A DNA stretch of 64,000 nt, from NCBI GenBank assembly GCA_002917075.1, contig NTMA01000019.1, positions 124,001 to 188,000 on the forward strand, given 5' to 3'. The notes below the pieces were generated by a model. The model saw only the letters and a list, made by a program, of their open reading frames with translations. It was not told where the DNA came from and ran no database searches. Source of the DNA: Hawksworthiomyces lignivorus (taxonomy: Eukaryota > Ascomycota > Sordariomycetes > Ophiostomatales > Ophiostomataceae). Shown here in pieces: positions 34,081-44,967 of the stretch (its first letter is position 1; every line of letters begins with the position of its first letter). The translations under genes were made by a program, and so were the position numbers.

Positions 34081-36148
34081 TCAAACAAGGATTAGATCCT
34101 GTTCCTCTGCATCGTCAAACCAAGCTGTGGCCGCAACCCCCATTCCAAGTCTGCAGAGCCGCCCATCCTCCTGGGGACCGACTACCATGCCCACAACGTG
34201 ATGCTTGTTAAAACGAAACCACTGCCCTCCATGGCTTATATTTAACTCTGCTAATTGAAGAAAAAGTAGCGGTCCGCGGTCGTGTATGTTGCATCCCTCG
34301 TGGCCATGGGGGGAATATTCAGGATCGTTTAGGATGTGAGAATTTACCTCACTTTCAGGAATTCCCCAGTTGTCGATAACCAAAAGTGCCGCCAATTCAT
34401 CCGCCTCTGTGCGTGCTGCAAATGCACAGCGTATAAACCCAAAGTACCTGAGCACGCCGGGGTAGAAGTCGGGTAAAAGCTTTATGCCGGAGCTTTCAAC
34501 CGCGCCCTCTACACCGATGCTGTTGGTCGAGTCATAGCTATGTCTGACAAATGAGTGATGGAACTTCTTCATCCTTCCCCGCATAGAGAGAGAACAGCCG
34601 TCGTCCAGTAAAGAGACCACACCAAGGTCGACCGCTGTGAGTTCAATATGCTCCTGTCTAGTAGGCACCACTTCCTCGAAAGGAAAGAACGAGATCTGTC
34701 CTTTCTGGGACGCCCATGACCAAGAAGGCACGCCGAGCTCTTTTGGGCCAGGTACTGCCCGATCTGTGGGATACCATAAGAGCTGATGGGATAGATTGGA
34801 CAACCACATGCCTGCCGCATATGTGTCATTTGGGTGTAATTTTTTTAGCTCTTCCGCAATGCCCGCCAAGGCGTGAAGCTTGTCTGTTGGATATGTTAAA
34901 TTCCTGATGGAGTAATTCTCAATCATCTTGGGCCAGGACGTATAACTGCTGAGAGGCGGCTCCAAGAAGTGGTTTTCTTCGTCGTCGTACAAGTAGCTCG
35001 ACAGAGACTTACACCACCATACGGTGGTCTCTTGGGCGTAAAACACTATCCTCCTCGCAAGGATCCATTCCTGGGTTGCCCAAGCCCGCTTGGAAAGAAA
35101 ACAGGTGTCTGGAGAGTCATATATTCTATTGCTAGCCTTGCCAACACGTATCGCGGGCCACCTAGCGATTCGGAATGAGGTGGCACTAGCACGAGCGTGA
35201 AATAGGCCCTCGAATGGGCTTTTGCCATGGGCGTCCGCGATCACAAGGCGTGCATACGAATAGATACGTCCCATCGTAGGCAATGCGGATGCGAGATCTG
35301 CGGCGTCGTCCTGAATAATACATAAGGCATCAACCCACAAGTACCGCAGCCCGAGACGGCGAGTAACGATTATGGCGTCTTGGAGAGTTTTTGGGAGCAA
35401 GTCCAATGCCACGCCAGTATACCGATCTTGTAGATTTTGTCGAGTTGTTAAGTATTTTCTAGTAACGGTGCATGGTTCCCCCCAGCAGTAGCTAAGGGCT
35501 GTATAAAAGCCGCGTGAGCCGCTGCTCTCTTTAAGGCAAGGGTTCTCTCCGGGCAGCCCGACGTCAATAACTCTTGACGGAAGTATCGGCGGCTTCGGCT
35601 CGTCGACCATTTCGGAAGACAAAGTCTTCGAGCACTGGTCACCATGGTGTTGAATACAATGATTCACTAAATCGTTCAGCTCCTTGAATGCTTCGTCGCT
35701 TTGTGGAGGAGGTGCGAACAATGGAAGAAATTTCGTCCAATGTCCTGGGTGTTTCACGCAGTCTATCTCAGTTAGATGAGTTCCTGATTATGCTGGTTAG
35801 ACTGTACTACTTACCTCTTTCTCTGTATAGGGCTAGGCTGGCTCTTCCCGCAGAACCTTCATGCTCAAAAGAAAACGTGAGATCGCCTCCATCGTATTCC
35901 ACCACGAGAGGCCAAGTGGTGCAGGGCGCCGTCCGAAAGAACGGGTACTGTTCGTCGGGGAACGCCTCCACTATAAGCCTGCACATTCGGCAGCTTTCGG
36001 CAGAAGACAGCAGTCGACCAATCGTTCCAAAGCGACGGCCTCTGCTAAATATGAGGGATCGCACATCGATAGAACGGCATTTCCAACACAGGCCCCCGGG
36101 GAGGGTTCCATGCAGGAGAAGCTGTGATATTCTGCGACACACCTCCAT
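34081..36148 (-). CDS. HET (heterokaryon incompatibility) domain protein
   Basis: Exon 1 is 36148-35815 and exon 2 is 35762-34081, giving 671 residues. The N-terminal part carries CWKCRSIDVRSL and SCRMCRLIVEAF, a small cysteine-containing module common in front of fungal HET domains. The HET domain itself follows: FYTALSYCWGEP, then LPKTLQDAIIVTRRLGLRYL and VDALCIIQDD. Downstream are AWATQEWILARRI and LTYPTDKLHALAGIAEEL, the usual continuation, and GVPSWSWAS. Such proteins are large, variable families in Pezizomycotina; a few trigger cell death when incompatible strains fuse, but most are uncharacterised. No NACHT, ankyrin or WD repeats are attached. It sits at the edge of a transposon-rich segment, a common place for fast-evolving HET genes. 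Confidence 0.9.
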
Positions 36149-36949
36149 GATGCCGGATAGCCATGCAATGATTAATTTAGAAAGATTATTAGCCGGTTTG
36201 GAGATTACTCGAGGCAGGCAAAACCACGGTTGATATGAGAGAGAAAAGATAACTCGGGTGTTGGCTATCTAGGTGGGCAATCTGCAGTCTCACGTCGCCA
36301 GGCTATGCACCACATGTGCCCTGGTGATTGGTTTATCGGTGTGCCCTATATCCCTCGGGAGAGCCACATTGGCTGAGCATAAGCAGACTCCTACTTTCTA
36401 AATACTACGTACTAGCGACCTCGCCCAAATGCGCGCCCCTCTGTGTGCTTGTGATGGCGCATTCCCAATTCGGTCAGATTAGGAAGCAAAAGCGCATAGG
36501 CTCACGTCGTAGCAATCAAAGGACTCAAGGGTTGACGATAAATACAAAGAAGAAAGAAAGGAAAAAAAAAGAAAGAAAAAAAAGGAAAAAAGAAGAAGAA
36601 GAGGGAGAGAAGAGAAAGGACGGGTGGAAATGGGTCCTGGCAGCTGCATAATAGTCTTAACTCTACGACACTCTTCTATTTAATCCTTTTCCAAACTTCT
36701 ACTGATACAGCGTTCCTTGCACTGGAGGTTGACTTTAATCGTATTTATTAGCCAATCCTGACTATTTACGTCTATACGAGGTGGAACCCTCTGGGGCAGA
36801 AACCACCATACTGTCTAGTACGTGTGAGGCTATTCAGAAAGTTATGATACAAATAAGGAAAGTGATGATAGTAGGCAATTACGCTGCTTCCGTCTCTGTC
36901 TCCGTCTCCGCCCCCGTCTCCTCTAACGCACATGCTAGACGGTAGTCTG
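36149..36949. other. Intergenic, HET promoter with a polypurine tract
   Basis: Upstream region of the HET gene running into the transposon nest. It contains a strand-biased A/G tract at about 36547-36620 made of AAG, AAAG and GA steps. An open frame at 36328-36651 is driven by this tract (Lys/Glu run) and is not considered a gene. A (GTCTCC)-like microsatellite lies near 36889-36924. Confidence 0.5.
36547..36620 (+). repeat. Polypurine low-complexity tract
   Basis: About 70 bases of almost pure A and G on the plus strand. Such tracts can form triplexes or mark old retrotransposon poly-A tails. The minus-strand LINE fragment lies some 300 bp to the right. Confidence 0.6.
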
Positions 36950-37280
36950 GGATACGGCCGCTTCGTTTCATCCACCGTAATATTGGTCTGGCCGTGAGCC
37001 CTCCGGTAGTTAACCGACTGAACAGGTCCTCTGGGGTTCGGGGCTAGTCTGTAGGTCTTCCGGTGCTTCTGTGGTAGTAGAGTAGTACGTGTTCCGGGGT
37101 TTCCTCCTCCGTGCCGCAGGCGTATATAGGGGACTCCCGGCGGCGTCTAGTGAATAGATAGTTGGCTAGGCCGATGTAACCTGTGTGGATTTGTATAAGG
37201 AGGCTGCTTTTAGCCTTAGTGAGGTGTTTATAAGCTCTTACTACCTCTGTGATGCAGCTCCGCTGGTCGTTTACTGCTAC
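36950..37280 (-). mobile_element. 5'-truncated LINE (Tad-like) fragment, minus strand
   Basis: Read on the minus strand, this segment encodes HLTKAKSSLLIQIHTGYIGL, then RRESPIYACGTEEETPEHVL and RIPDYRLA. It matches the 3' coding end of the plus-strand element at about 41700-42030 (HLTKTESSLATQVRAGHIGL, SPIYVYGAAEETPEHVL, IPDYRLA). It is therefore the tail of a second, truncated copy lying head to head with the fuller copy. Stop codons interrupt it. Confidence 0.75.
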
Positions 37281-37360
37281 TACTGTGAATCGCTTTTGAA
37301 TTATAATTATTATCGTTATAATTAATCGTTAACCAATCTATTGTACAACCTCCCTATCCC

Positions 37361-38869
37361 ATGGCTGCTGCCGGGATCAGGGCTGCCGACGCCTCGGCAG
37401 CCCGCGCGGCCCGTGCCGTCACCCTACCGCTCTCATCCTCTCCCTTCCCGACCATGAACTCCTTCGCCGTCCTGGCCACTGAAGACCTCAACGAACTCCC
37501 AGACGCCATTAACAACACCACTGCCCTACCAGACTCTGAAACAATCACAGTGAACGCCCTCCCGTACCACACAACACCCCGAACGCTACTCACAAGTACC
37601 TCCGGCAACCACCTCCGCATCCCACCGAAGCTCGGCAGGAAGCGACAGAGAGCCAACGACTACCCGACAACCCCTCTGGCAGCCCAGCGGCCCCCCCAGG
37701 CCACCGCGCAGCCGAAAGGGCTCGCCGCCAGCCAGCACACCCCCGCCGCCTTCTCCCTGATAACCACCGGTATCCCGACTGACGTGGCCGACGTCTGCGG
37801 CATCCCGACGTTACACCAGCGAGCCTTCGTCGACATGCTAGCCCTTTTACAAACACAGAACCCCCTATTAGCAGCCCATGTAGACGGTGTCCTCCAGCGC
37901 ATCTGGTACACCGTCCTCCGACTCAACAACACCGTCAACAACACCATCTCCGTCCCGAATCCCTCAACCACCAACACCGACAATAGCCTCGACGGCGAGG
38001 CGTCGACGATTCACTAGAAAACCTTCTACGCAACGGCATTAGGGAGGGATCCATTAAAACAGACCGTATCAGGCAACGCCTCGGGCTTTACAACCACTGC
38101 CACCATGCCGTTACGACGACCGGAGATCATTCTACGCACTAGAAATCTTACTATATCACCTATAGGTCAACAAATCGTCGACATTACCAACGAAGCAGCC
38201 ACCCGAAACAATAAACCGAAAGCCGTCGGCGTACACATTCTACCCAGCGGTAATACCGTAATCTACTTTGAACCATACATAAACCGATGGTTCACCAGAG
38301 ACTCTACATGGACCGAGGCCCTTGGCGTGACCGCAGTGGCCACAGGCCCGAAGGTCGTCCTTCGACACGTCTCCACCTCTCTACTCCAAGACCCCGACCT
38401 TCTCCGCAAAATCGTCAGCCCGGTACGCCTCCTGGACACCTACCCAATGATTACCAAACATTCACCGACTCTCCCGTACGACAGCCTAAAGTTCATAGTT
38501 ACCACCGAGGCCGACGCACAACAGCTCCTCCGGGAAGACGCTACTATCGACTACACCTATTACAATACCACCCCGTACCGAGAGTCCAGCCAGCCCACCC
38601 TTTGTCATCGCTGTTAAACATGGGGCCATTTGGCCTATACCTACCGGCGCTCCCTCCGGTGCGCCCTCTGCGGTAGAGAGCACGAGACCAAACAGTGTGA
38701 TACACCGGAGACTGACCGGCGCTGCCCCAATTGCTCGCAACGAGACCACTCTACCGGTTCTCGCCTTTGCCCGATAGCTATTGACGTTGTCCACTAGCGC
38801 TTAGCCAGTCAACAGGCCCCCCTTGAACTCTCTGACGAAGCTCTAATCAATGCCCAACTATGTGAATAG
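37361..38869 (+). pseudogene. LINE ORF1 (gag-like) with zinc knuckles, broken by in-frame stops
   Basis: One continuous frame runs from the ATG at 37361 to 38869, interrupted by TAG at 38015, TAA at 38615 and TAG at 38795. The C-terminal part contains CCHC-type knuckles: CHRC followed by WGHLAYTY, then CALCGREHETKQC and CPNCSQRDHSTGSRLC. In the first knuckle the last cysteine is replaced by Tyr (TGC to TAC). All these changes are single transitions of the RIP type. The N-terminal part is Ala/Thr/Pro-rich. Confidence 0.75.
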
Positions 38870-38879
38870 TCACGTAGAA

Positions 38880-41800
38880 CGCATAGAACAAAGTAGACAA
38901 TACCAAAATCGCACTACAATACGACAATTCGCTCGACGTTGACGTTATCGCGATTCAGGAGCCAGGTAGACTAACTAATCAAGACGTCCCCGACAGCGCT
39001 TCGGGCCGCTATGTCAAGCTCTGGGCCGGCACGACCGACAACCGCTCCGTAATCTATATCCACAAACGCATCCCACAGTCCTCCTGGGACTGCTGTGCTC
39101 TCCCTAACGCAGTACGCGTTACCTTCCACGGGCGTAGGCCGCTGGTGCTATACGCCGTTTACAACGCGCCGGCTCGCTCTCCCAACCCCGGAGAAAGACC
39201 GTTCATTACTCCGTTACTGGCTCAGTGACCCTTACAAAATCACGAAATAATCTTAACGGGAGATATGAATCTCAGCCACCCCGACTGGGACGTACACGAT
39301 CGTCGGACCTCCGGCGTCAATGCATTTATAACACTTACGGAGGAATGGGGGCTAACCCTCCTAACCCCCCCGGGCACACCCACACGACACCCCATTGATA
39401 TACGAACTAATACGGGCCACAGCTTTACAATAGACCATATATAGGCTATACCTACGTTACAAGCCACTTATAGTCAATACGACTGACCAGGCTCCGATCA
39501 TAGGCTGTAGTACTACACCTTTACAGCATCATCAACCTAGGCAGAGTACAAAGGCTTCAGTTGGGCCCGTATAATACCGAGGCTGTGGCTAGACTCAGTT
39601 TACAACTATTCACCACACCTCCACCGGTTGCCTCCACAGCGGTAAAGCTCGAGCAACAAGTGGACCAACTAATCACAAAGTTAAACGGTATTGCCAAAGC
39701 AACTACCTTGACCAAGAGCCCGCCACGTGGATTTCGCTACGCCGGCTGGAACAGTTACACCGAACAAGCTATATATAATCTTCGGTTAACCGAACAGCGG
39801 CTCCGCCGCGAAGACTACACCGAAGAGACCGAGCAGGCTGTACGGGAAGCTAAAGGCGCCCAACGCCGGGCCCTACGATAGGCCAGCACGAAACACTGGC
39901 GTCAGCTGCTGGGCTCCTTCGGTCCTCAGTCTACTCGCCTTTGGACAATCGAAAAATGGGCGAGGCTACGCAGCCATATCTCAGTCACTTCACCGAACCT
40001 TTCTCCGCTCCAGCATAGCGACGGCTTCGTAGTAACGTTCTACACGGACAAGGCGGCCCTTCTAGCTGTCCGCTTTTTCTCTATACCCTTTACCGCGCCA
40101 CCGCCGAATGCGGCAGTCGACAACCCTCCCCTCCCCCCCAAATCTTCGTCAGTCAAATCGTTGCTGCCGACGACATCGCCATAGCCATCTACGGGACCTC
40201 CCCGCGCAGGGCAACAGGCTTCGACAACCTCTCCAATGCTCTCCTCCGTACCTGTGGCCTACCGCTCTTCATTACATTGGCAGCCATCGCTACCGGCAGT
40301 CTCCGGCTCGGCCACTGGCCAGCGCACTTCAAGCACTCCCGTACTATCGTCATCCCGAAGGCCGGCAAAAAGCCAAAGGATCGCCAGGAGGCCTCAGGCT
40401 GGCGACCTATAGCACTGCTGAGCACAGTAGGCAAGGCCATTGAAGCTACAGTAGCCCGCCGGCTCACGGAGGCAGCGGAGGATAACCACCTCCTTCCGAA
40501 GGGCCAGATGGGTAACCGCCGCCGCCGATCTACGGAGCTGGCGGCCCGCTTAATAGTCGACGGTGTACTTACATCGTGGGCAGCCCGCGGTAAGGCCTCT
40601 CTACTACAACTAGATATTACGAGAACATTCGATAACGTAGACCACCGCTGGCTAGTCTATACATTACAATCCCTACGCCTCCCCGATTGGCTGACGACGT
40701 GGGTCCGCAACTACCTCACCGACCGCACCGCAGAGTTAACGTTCGACGGTAAAACAACCCCGGCGCAACCCGTCGCCGCCGACGTACCGCAAGGCTCACC
40801 GCTATCACCAATCCTATTCATCCTCTTTACCACACCGCTATTCAAGGAGCTAGAGAGAACACCCGGAATCATCACTGTCGGCTTTGCCGACGACATCAAT
40901 ATGCTAGCTGTAACCCGAACAATACGGGAGTGCTGCGACCGTCTCCGCCAGGCGTGGGATATCCGGTACGATGGGCACAGACTAAAGGCGTCACCTTTAA
41001 TCCGGCGAAGAGCGAGCTCCTCCACTTTTGCCGATCACGGCAGGCCACCCCCGAAACCCTTCGGTTGAACACCGACACCGCCCGACAACCACTTAAAGAT
41101 GCACGATTCCTTGGCATCTGGCTTGACAGAAAGCTCACCTTCGCAGCACACTATAACAAAATCATAGAAAAGCTAAAAACACAAAGTCCAGCCCTCACAA
41201 GGCTTACAGGCAAAACGTGGGGATGTTCCTTACCATGGGCACGTACAATTTTCACAGCGGTGATCCGGAGCACAATCGCCTTCGACGCACCGGTATACCA
41301 CAACCCAACATCGGAGGACGAAGCAACCAGAGGGTTAACCGCACGGCTAACCAAATAATACAACAAACACCTCCGCACCGTAATAGGCGCATACGAATCA
41401 ACACCAATCCCTTTACTCTACACAGAGGCTGGCCTATCCCGATTAGATCTATACCTCAATCAACGGCAAGCAGCCCTTTTAAACCGGGAGAACCACCGGG
41501 CCCAATCCCGAGCCATATGCCGTGCTATCAAGACAACCCTCGGCCGCAACACCCCAGTGGACCCCTGCGCCAAACACGACAATATACTAGCCGCTTAGGA
41601 CGCAGACTGTACGCTAACTCAGTGGCAAGAACGCTGGCACCACCTGACCGAACCCCGGTTACGGCCCGCTAACCAACACCCCCAGTGGACCGCCAAGGAC
41701 GTAACCAGAGCTCACCGGCACCTTACGAAGACCGAAAGCAGCCTAGCAACACAGGTGCGCGCCGGCCACATCGGCCTGGCGGCGCACCTCTACCGCATAC

Positions 41801-42040
41801 ACAAAAATCGGGACTCCCCCATATACGTATACGGCGCAGCGGAGGAGACCCCGGAGCACGTATTACTACACTGTACTAACACCACAAACCTCCGGGATGG
41901 CCCCCGACTCCGGAAGACCTGAACTACTAACTGAATACGGGAGGGCCACTGGCCCGTCCTGTGCTGCGGTGGCTTAAACGGAGCGGGTGTATCCCAGACT
42001 ACCGACTGGCAGGCCAACTCGAGGAGGCCGCGCTGTAACG
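38880..42040 (+). pseudogene. LINE ORF2 (endonuclease and reverse transcriptase), degenerate
   Basis: Recognisable pieces in several frames: DVDVIAIQEPG and LTGDMNLSHPDWD with TIDHI of the EEP endonuclease (to about 39440); reverse transcriptase motifs KDRQEASGWRPIALL, LQLDITRTFDNVDHRW, VPQGSPLSPILF and the catalytic FADD at 40883-40894; then, after a frameshift near 40960, RFLGIWLDRKLTFAAHYNK, and the distal SPIYVYGAAEETPEHVLLHC. Stops and at least one frameshift prevent expression of a full protein. Confidence 0.75.
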
Positions 42041-42050
42041 GTAGCGGCGA

Positions 42051-42510
42051 TTCGCTGTCGCCTTGCCGCAGGGTGTAGTAGTGTTAAGCAGGTTCAACGG
42101 ATTGGGTGAAGAGTGAGTGGCAACCAAAGTATATTCTTATCAGTGCGACGTAGTGTCGTAGATCGAAACTGAATCTTATGCGAGTCGGGTACGACTCGCC
42201 CACGATTCTCTTATATTGTAGGGCGCTAGGGTTCCCAGCCCTCCGGCTGCAATTACACAGTGCCAAGGCAGTGTGTCTACGGTACATTGTACGGTCCACC
42301 ATCTTAAGTCCTCTGTGCAGGAGGTCGTAACAACCACTGTCTTGAACTCAGAACCTATATGAACCCTGACTCCAAGTGCATACTCCGCATACATCGCCAT
42401 ACGCCCTTACACCTGATACACAGCTCAGCTCTTCTATTAAGAACATAAACACTCCCCTAGCCTGATCACCTAGCGAAGTACCTGCCTATTAGGAAGTGCT
42501 TTGTAACACA
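42051..42510. other. Spacer between LINE and LTR-like repeats
   Basis: No gene is seen. A short palindrome GAGTCGGGTACGACTC lies at 42183-42198. The segment may be older transposon debris. Confidence 0.4.
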
Positions 42511-42661
42511 CTGTTAGGACATGCGCATAGGGGCCTGGTCAGCACTGTGGTATGAGCCTAATATACCCTAGTGTGAGGGAATATCAGCACGCAGTGCTGA
42601 TATTGACGATCTTTTTAGATTATTGGTACAGTTGGTAAACCCTCACGCCTGACTCGTAACA
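42511..42661 (-). repeat. LTR-like repeat, truncated copy in minus orientation
   Basis: Read on the minus strand it starts TGTTACGAGTCAGGCGTGAG and runs leftward to about 42511. It is the inverted partner of the copy beginning at 42817, with differences that are mainly transitions, for example GCGCATAGG against GCGCACGGG. It ends earlier than the right-hand copy, so it is truncated. Confidence 0.7.
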
Positions 42662-42816
42662 CACACGGTTACATATTGTAGAAGAGATGGTCAATCAAAT
42701 ACTATATGTATATAGTACAATTAGTATAATTAGTGTAGTTAATGTATTTGTTGGTAAACACTGGGTTGACCGTTTCGTTAAGCGTCGGTCAAAGTTATAG
42801 TTACGTTGAATGAGTA

Positions 42817-43379
42817 TGTTACGAGTCAGGCGTGAGGGTTTAACAACTGTACCAATAATCCAAAAAGATCGTCAATATCAGCACTGCGTGCTGATATTCC
42901 CTCACACTAGGGTATATTAGGCCTGTACCACGGTGCTGACCAGGCCCCCGTGCGCACATCCTAACACCCTTGTGCGCACATCCTGACAACAATCTGGAAA
43001 TATCAAAGAAAACGCTTAGTCATAGCGTTGCTATTATAAATTAGAGATGTGGCTAGTCTAAAAAGTGGCTAGAACGTAGGAATGTACTAGTATGTAAAAA
43101 TGGATAGTATAAAAAGTGGCTAGCATAAAAATGGCTGGGCCAAGGCCCTGTAAGTACACTAGCCCAGGGCGAGCCTAGGGCCAGAGATCACCACCAGCCC
43201 ACCGGCCCACTGACCCACCGACTCCACCGGGCCTGGACTGGCCCCTATTTCAAGTAAGAGAGTTGGGTTGGCCGTCTTGGGGAGAGTCTCTTCTTCTGTA
43301 TCTTTAGTCTTTCGTCCAATACAGGTCCATACTATTGCCTCAGGGCTCTTCTGCGCTCCTTGCCGGCAGACCCCTTACA
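42817..43379 (+). mobile_element. Probable solo LTR (TG...CA ends)
   Basis: The segment starts TGTTACGAGTCAGG and could end at CCCCTTACA, giving TG...CA ends and about 560 bp. It contains a TATAAATTA-like promoter element near 43035 and a pyrimidine-rich distal part, as expected of a copia-type LTR. I see no gag, pol or primer-binding site beside it. The 5-bp flanks (GAGTA and AGTCT) do not match, so the right end is uncertain. Its first 150 bp form an inverted repeat with 42511-42661. Confidence 0.5.
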
Positions 43380-43433
43380 AGTCTCATTAAAAGCAAAGCT
43401 CTGTGGCTGTGCTGTAGGAACAGCCGAAGGCAC

Positions 43434-43493
43434 ACCCGCTAAGCAGGCCGAAGCAGGAGCGATACCACCCGCTAAGCAGGTTGAAGCAGGAGC
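43434..43493. repeat. Two 27-bp direct repeats
   Basis: Units at 43434-43460 and 43467-43493 (starting ACCCGCTAAGCAGG) are separated by 6 bp and differ only by CC versus TT, again transitions. They lie just outside the probable LTR. Confidence 0.65.
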
Positions 43494-44078
43494 AGCACAG
43501 GTATATGTCAAATAAGGAAATTCTTAATGACAAGATTCGTGTTTTATATTGGGCTGTTATAGGGCAGTTCGGCTTGGTGTCAATATTTGCTCCATTTTAT
43601 CTATTTCTAAATGTGACACCTACATATGATAGCAATATGCATATTTTCGTCTAGGATATGAAAAAATGAGTTGGTAGCAAGATTGGTCTAGTGAAGAAAT
43701 AAATGTCATCGGTGGACGGGGATGCTCCGTGATTTAGGGTGAAAATGAAGGACCCGAAGCAGAAATCGCGGCAGCCTTGCCGAATCGGTAAAATACCGAT
43801 GCATGTCAGGCACCCATCCCGAGCTCTGCACACCTAAATAAGTCCATTGCAACCGTCCTGATAAACTGTCAGACAAGAATATTATATTTATTGCCATGTG
43901 TCGCCCACCTGTATCATCGTCTTGATTTCTACATCTTGTTAACGAGATGCTCTAGTCGGACAGATACCAATTCGTTTGGTAAGTGATCCATGTTATTTTT
44001 CAATCGAAATATTTCAACTGCATATCTCGTTGCTACAATCAAATAGTTGCTGATGATTTTGACAACAAAGTACCCAAT
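43494..44078. promoter_or_regulatory. Intergenic and 5' leader of the AllA-like gene with a probable leader intron at 43979-44046
   Basis: The region between the transposon nest and the AllA-like gene. A good GTAAGT donor at 43979 and a CAAATAG acceptor ending at 44046 define a likely 68-bp intron in the 5' untranslated region, just ahead of the start codon. The rest is AT-rich without other signals. Confidence 0.45.
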
Positions 44079-44744
44079 ATGGAATTTGATGACAACAATA
44101 TTGCTTACGTGCCCACTACGGGGGCTACAAAAGTATTTGAGCTTCCGGTTGTTGAGGCGACTCGTGAAAGTGTGGAAGGCTACGGGCACATCGTGGACTC
44201 ACCAGAGGGTTTTCCCATCGAAATAGTCCGTTGGCCAGCCCAAGGCACGCGTCCAGTAGACGAAAATTCTGGTAATCAAGGCGGGACAACGGAGGGACTC
44301 TTCGAGTTCTGGTGGAAAGGTGACACATTGTACGCTCGCAATAACGCTGTTGGCGACAATTACCTTTTCGCTTGGAGCAAGTTTCCCGAAGAGGCAGCGT
44401 CTGATGGACCACCGAAGCCACGAGATCGAGTTTTGATCTGGCGTGCCAACTATCACCCGGACGGCGGCCAGCTATTTTATCCAATGGACGGCCAGAGTTT
44501 TGTGGTTCCGCTAGCTCTGCCAGGCGACGACATCACTCCCGAAAAGTTTGTCGCATTCCGTTGTGACGGAAGCAAGGGGTTATACATCCATCCAAATATC
44601 TGGCACGGGGCTGTGGTACCATATGATGACCATTGTCGAATTCTGGACCGTCAGGGGCGAGTTCATGCCCGTGTGTCGGTGAATTTTGCCAAAGAATTTG
44701 GGGGATATATTTCTATACCTCTGCATTCCCAGGGAAAAAACTAA
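44079..44744 (+). CDS. Ureidoglycolate lyase-like (AllA family) cupin protein
   Basis: A single exon of 221 residues from the ATG at 44079; the frame upstream is open but crosses a probable leader intron. The C-terminal half has the AllA pattern: DGQSFVVPLALPGDD, then FRCDGSKGLYIHPNIWHGAV, where the His of IHPN and of WHG fit the active-site region of the cupin fold, and SVNFAKEFGGYISIPL. AllA releases glyoxylate and urea from ureidoglycolate in the last step of allantoin breakdown. The N-terminal part (YVPTTGATKVFELPVVEAT) is also family-like. The protein could act on ureidoglycolate or on a related acid. Its neighbours (epoxide hydrolase, RidA) are not standard allantoin genes, so a different substrate is possible. 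Confidence 0.75.
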   Translation: MEFDDNNIAYVPTTGATKVFELPVVEATRESVEGYGHIVDSPEGFPIEIVRWPAQGTRPVDENSGNQGGTTEGLFEFWWKGDTLYARNNAVGDNYLFAWSKFPEEAASDGPPKPRDRVLIWRANYHPDGGQLFYPMDGQSFVVPLALPGDDITPEKFVAFRCDGSKGLYIHPNIWHGAVVPYDDHCRILDRQGRVHARVSVNFAKEFGGYISIPLHSQGKN

Positions 44745-44967
44745 AAGAATCCAGTGTTAGAGGATGGTGATGGAAAATCCACTTAATGTCTCGTACCTGC
44801 ATTAGTTGTTAGATGCAATTATATTTAATTTCAAGTTTGTTCCAGATCATCAGAATATGCATGGTCTCTGCTCAAATCGTCGTGATTCATATCCTGTTAC
44901 TATGACGGCATTTTCAAATATAATAAATAGCCTCAGGCAGTGCCATGAAAATAAATCATTTACACAC

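Larger units (their letters stand above)
37300..42050 (+). mobile_element. Degenerate non-LTR retrotransposon (LINE, Tad1-like)
   Basis: About 4.7 kb with the order gag-like ORF1 (37361-38869), then ORF2 with an AP-type endonuclease (about 38880-39440), reverse transcriptase (about 40270-41000, frameshifted after that) and a C-terminal cysteine-containing region (about 41700-41900). The two-ORF layout, the EEP endonuclease and the C-terminal region fit the Tad/I clade of fungal LINEs. No RNase H domain was recognised. Stops and frameshifts make it non-autonomous. Many stops are TAG or TAA where CAG or CAA is expected, pointing to repeat-induced point mutation. The exact ends are not defined: no clear poly-A tail or target duplication was identified. 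Confidence 0.82.

Noticed and set aside
36328..36651. Open frame of 107 codons with a Lys/Glu-rich end
   Set aside because: Produced by the polypurine tract; the rest has no features.
42817..43379. Complete LTR retrotransposon
   Set aside because: No gag or pol coding, no primer-binding site and no matching target duplication; only LTR-like ends are visible.
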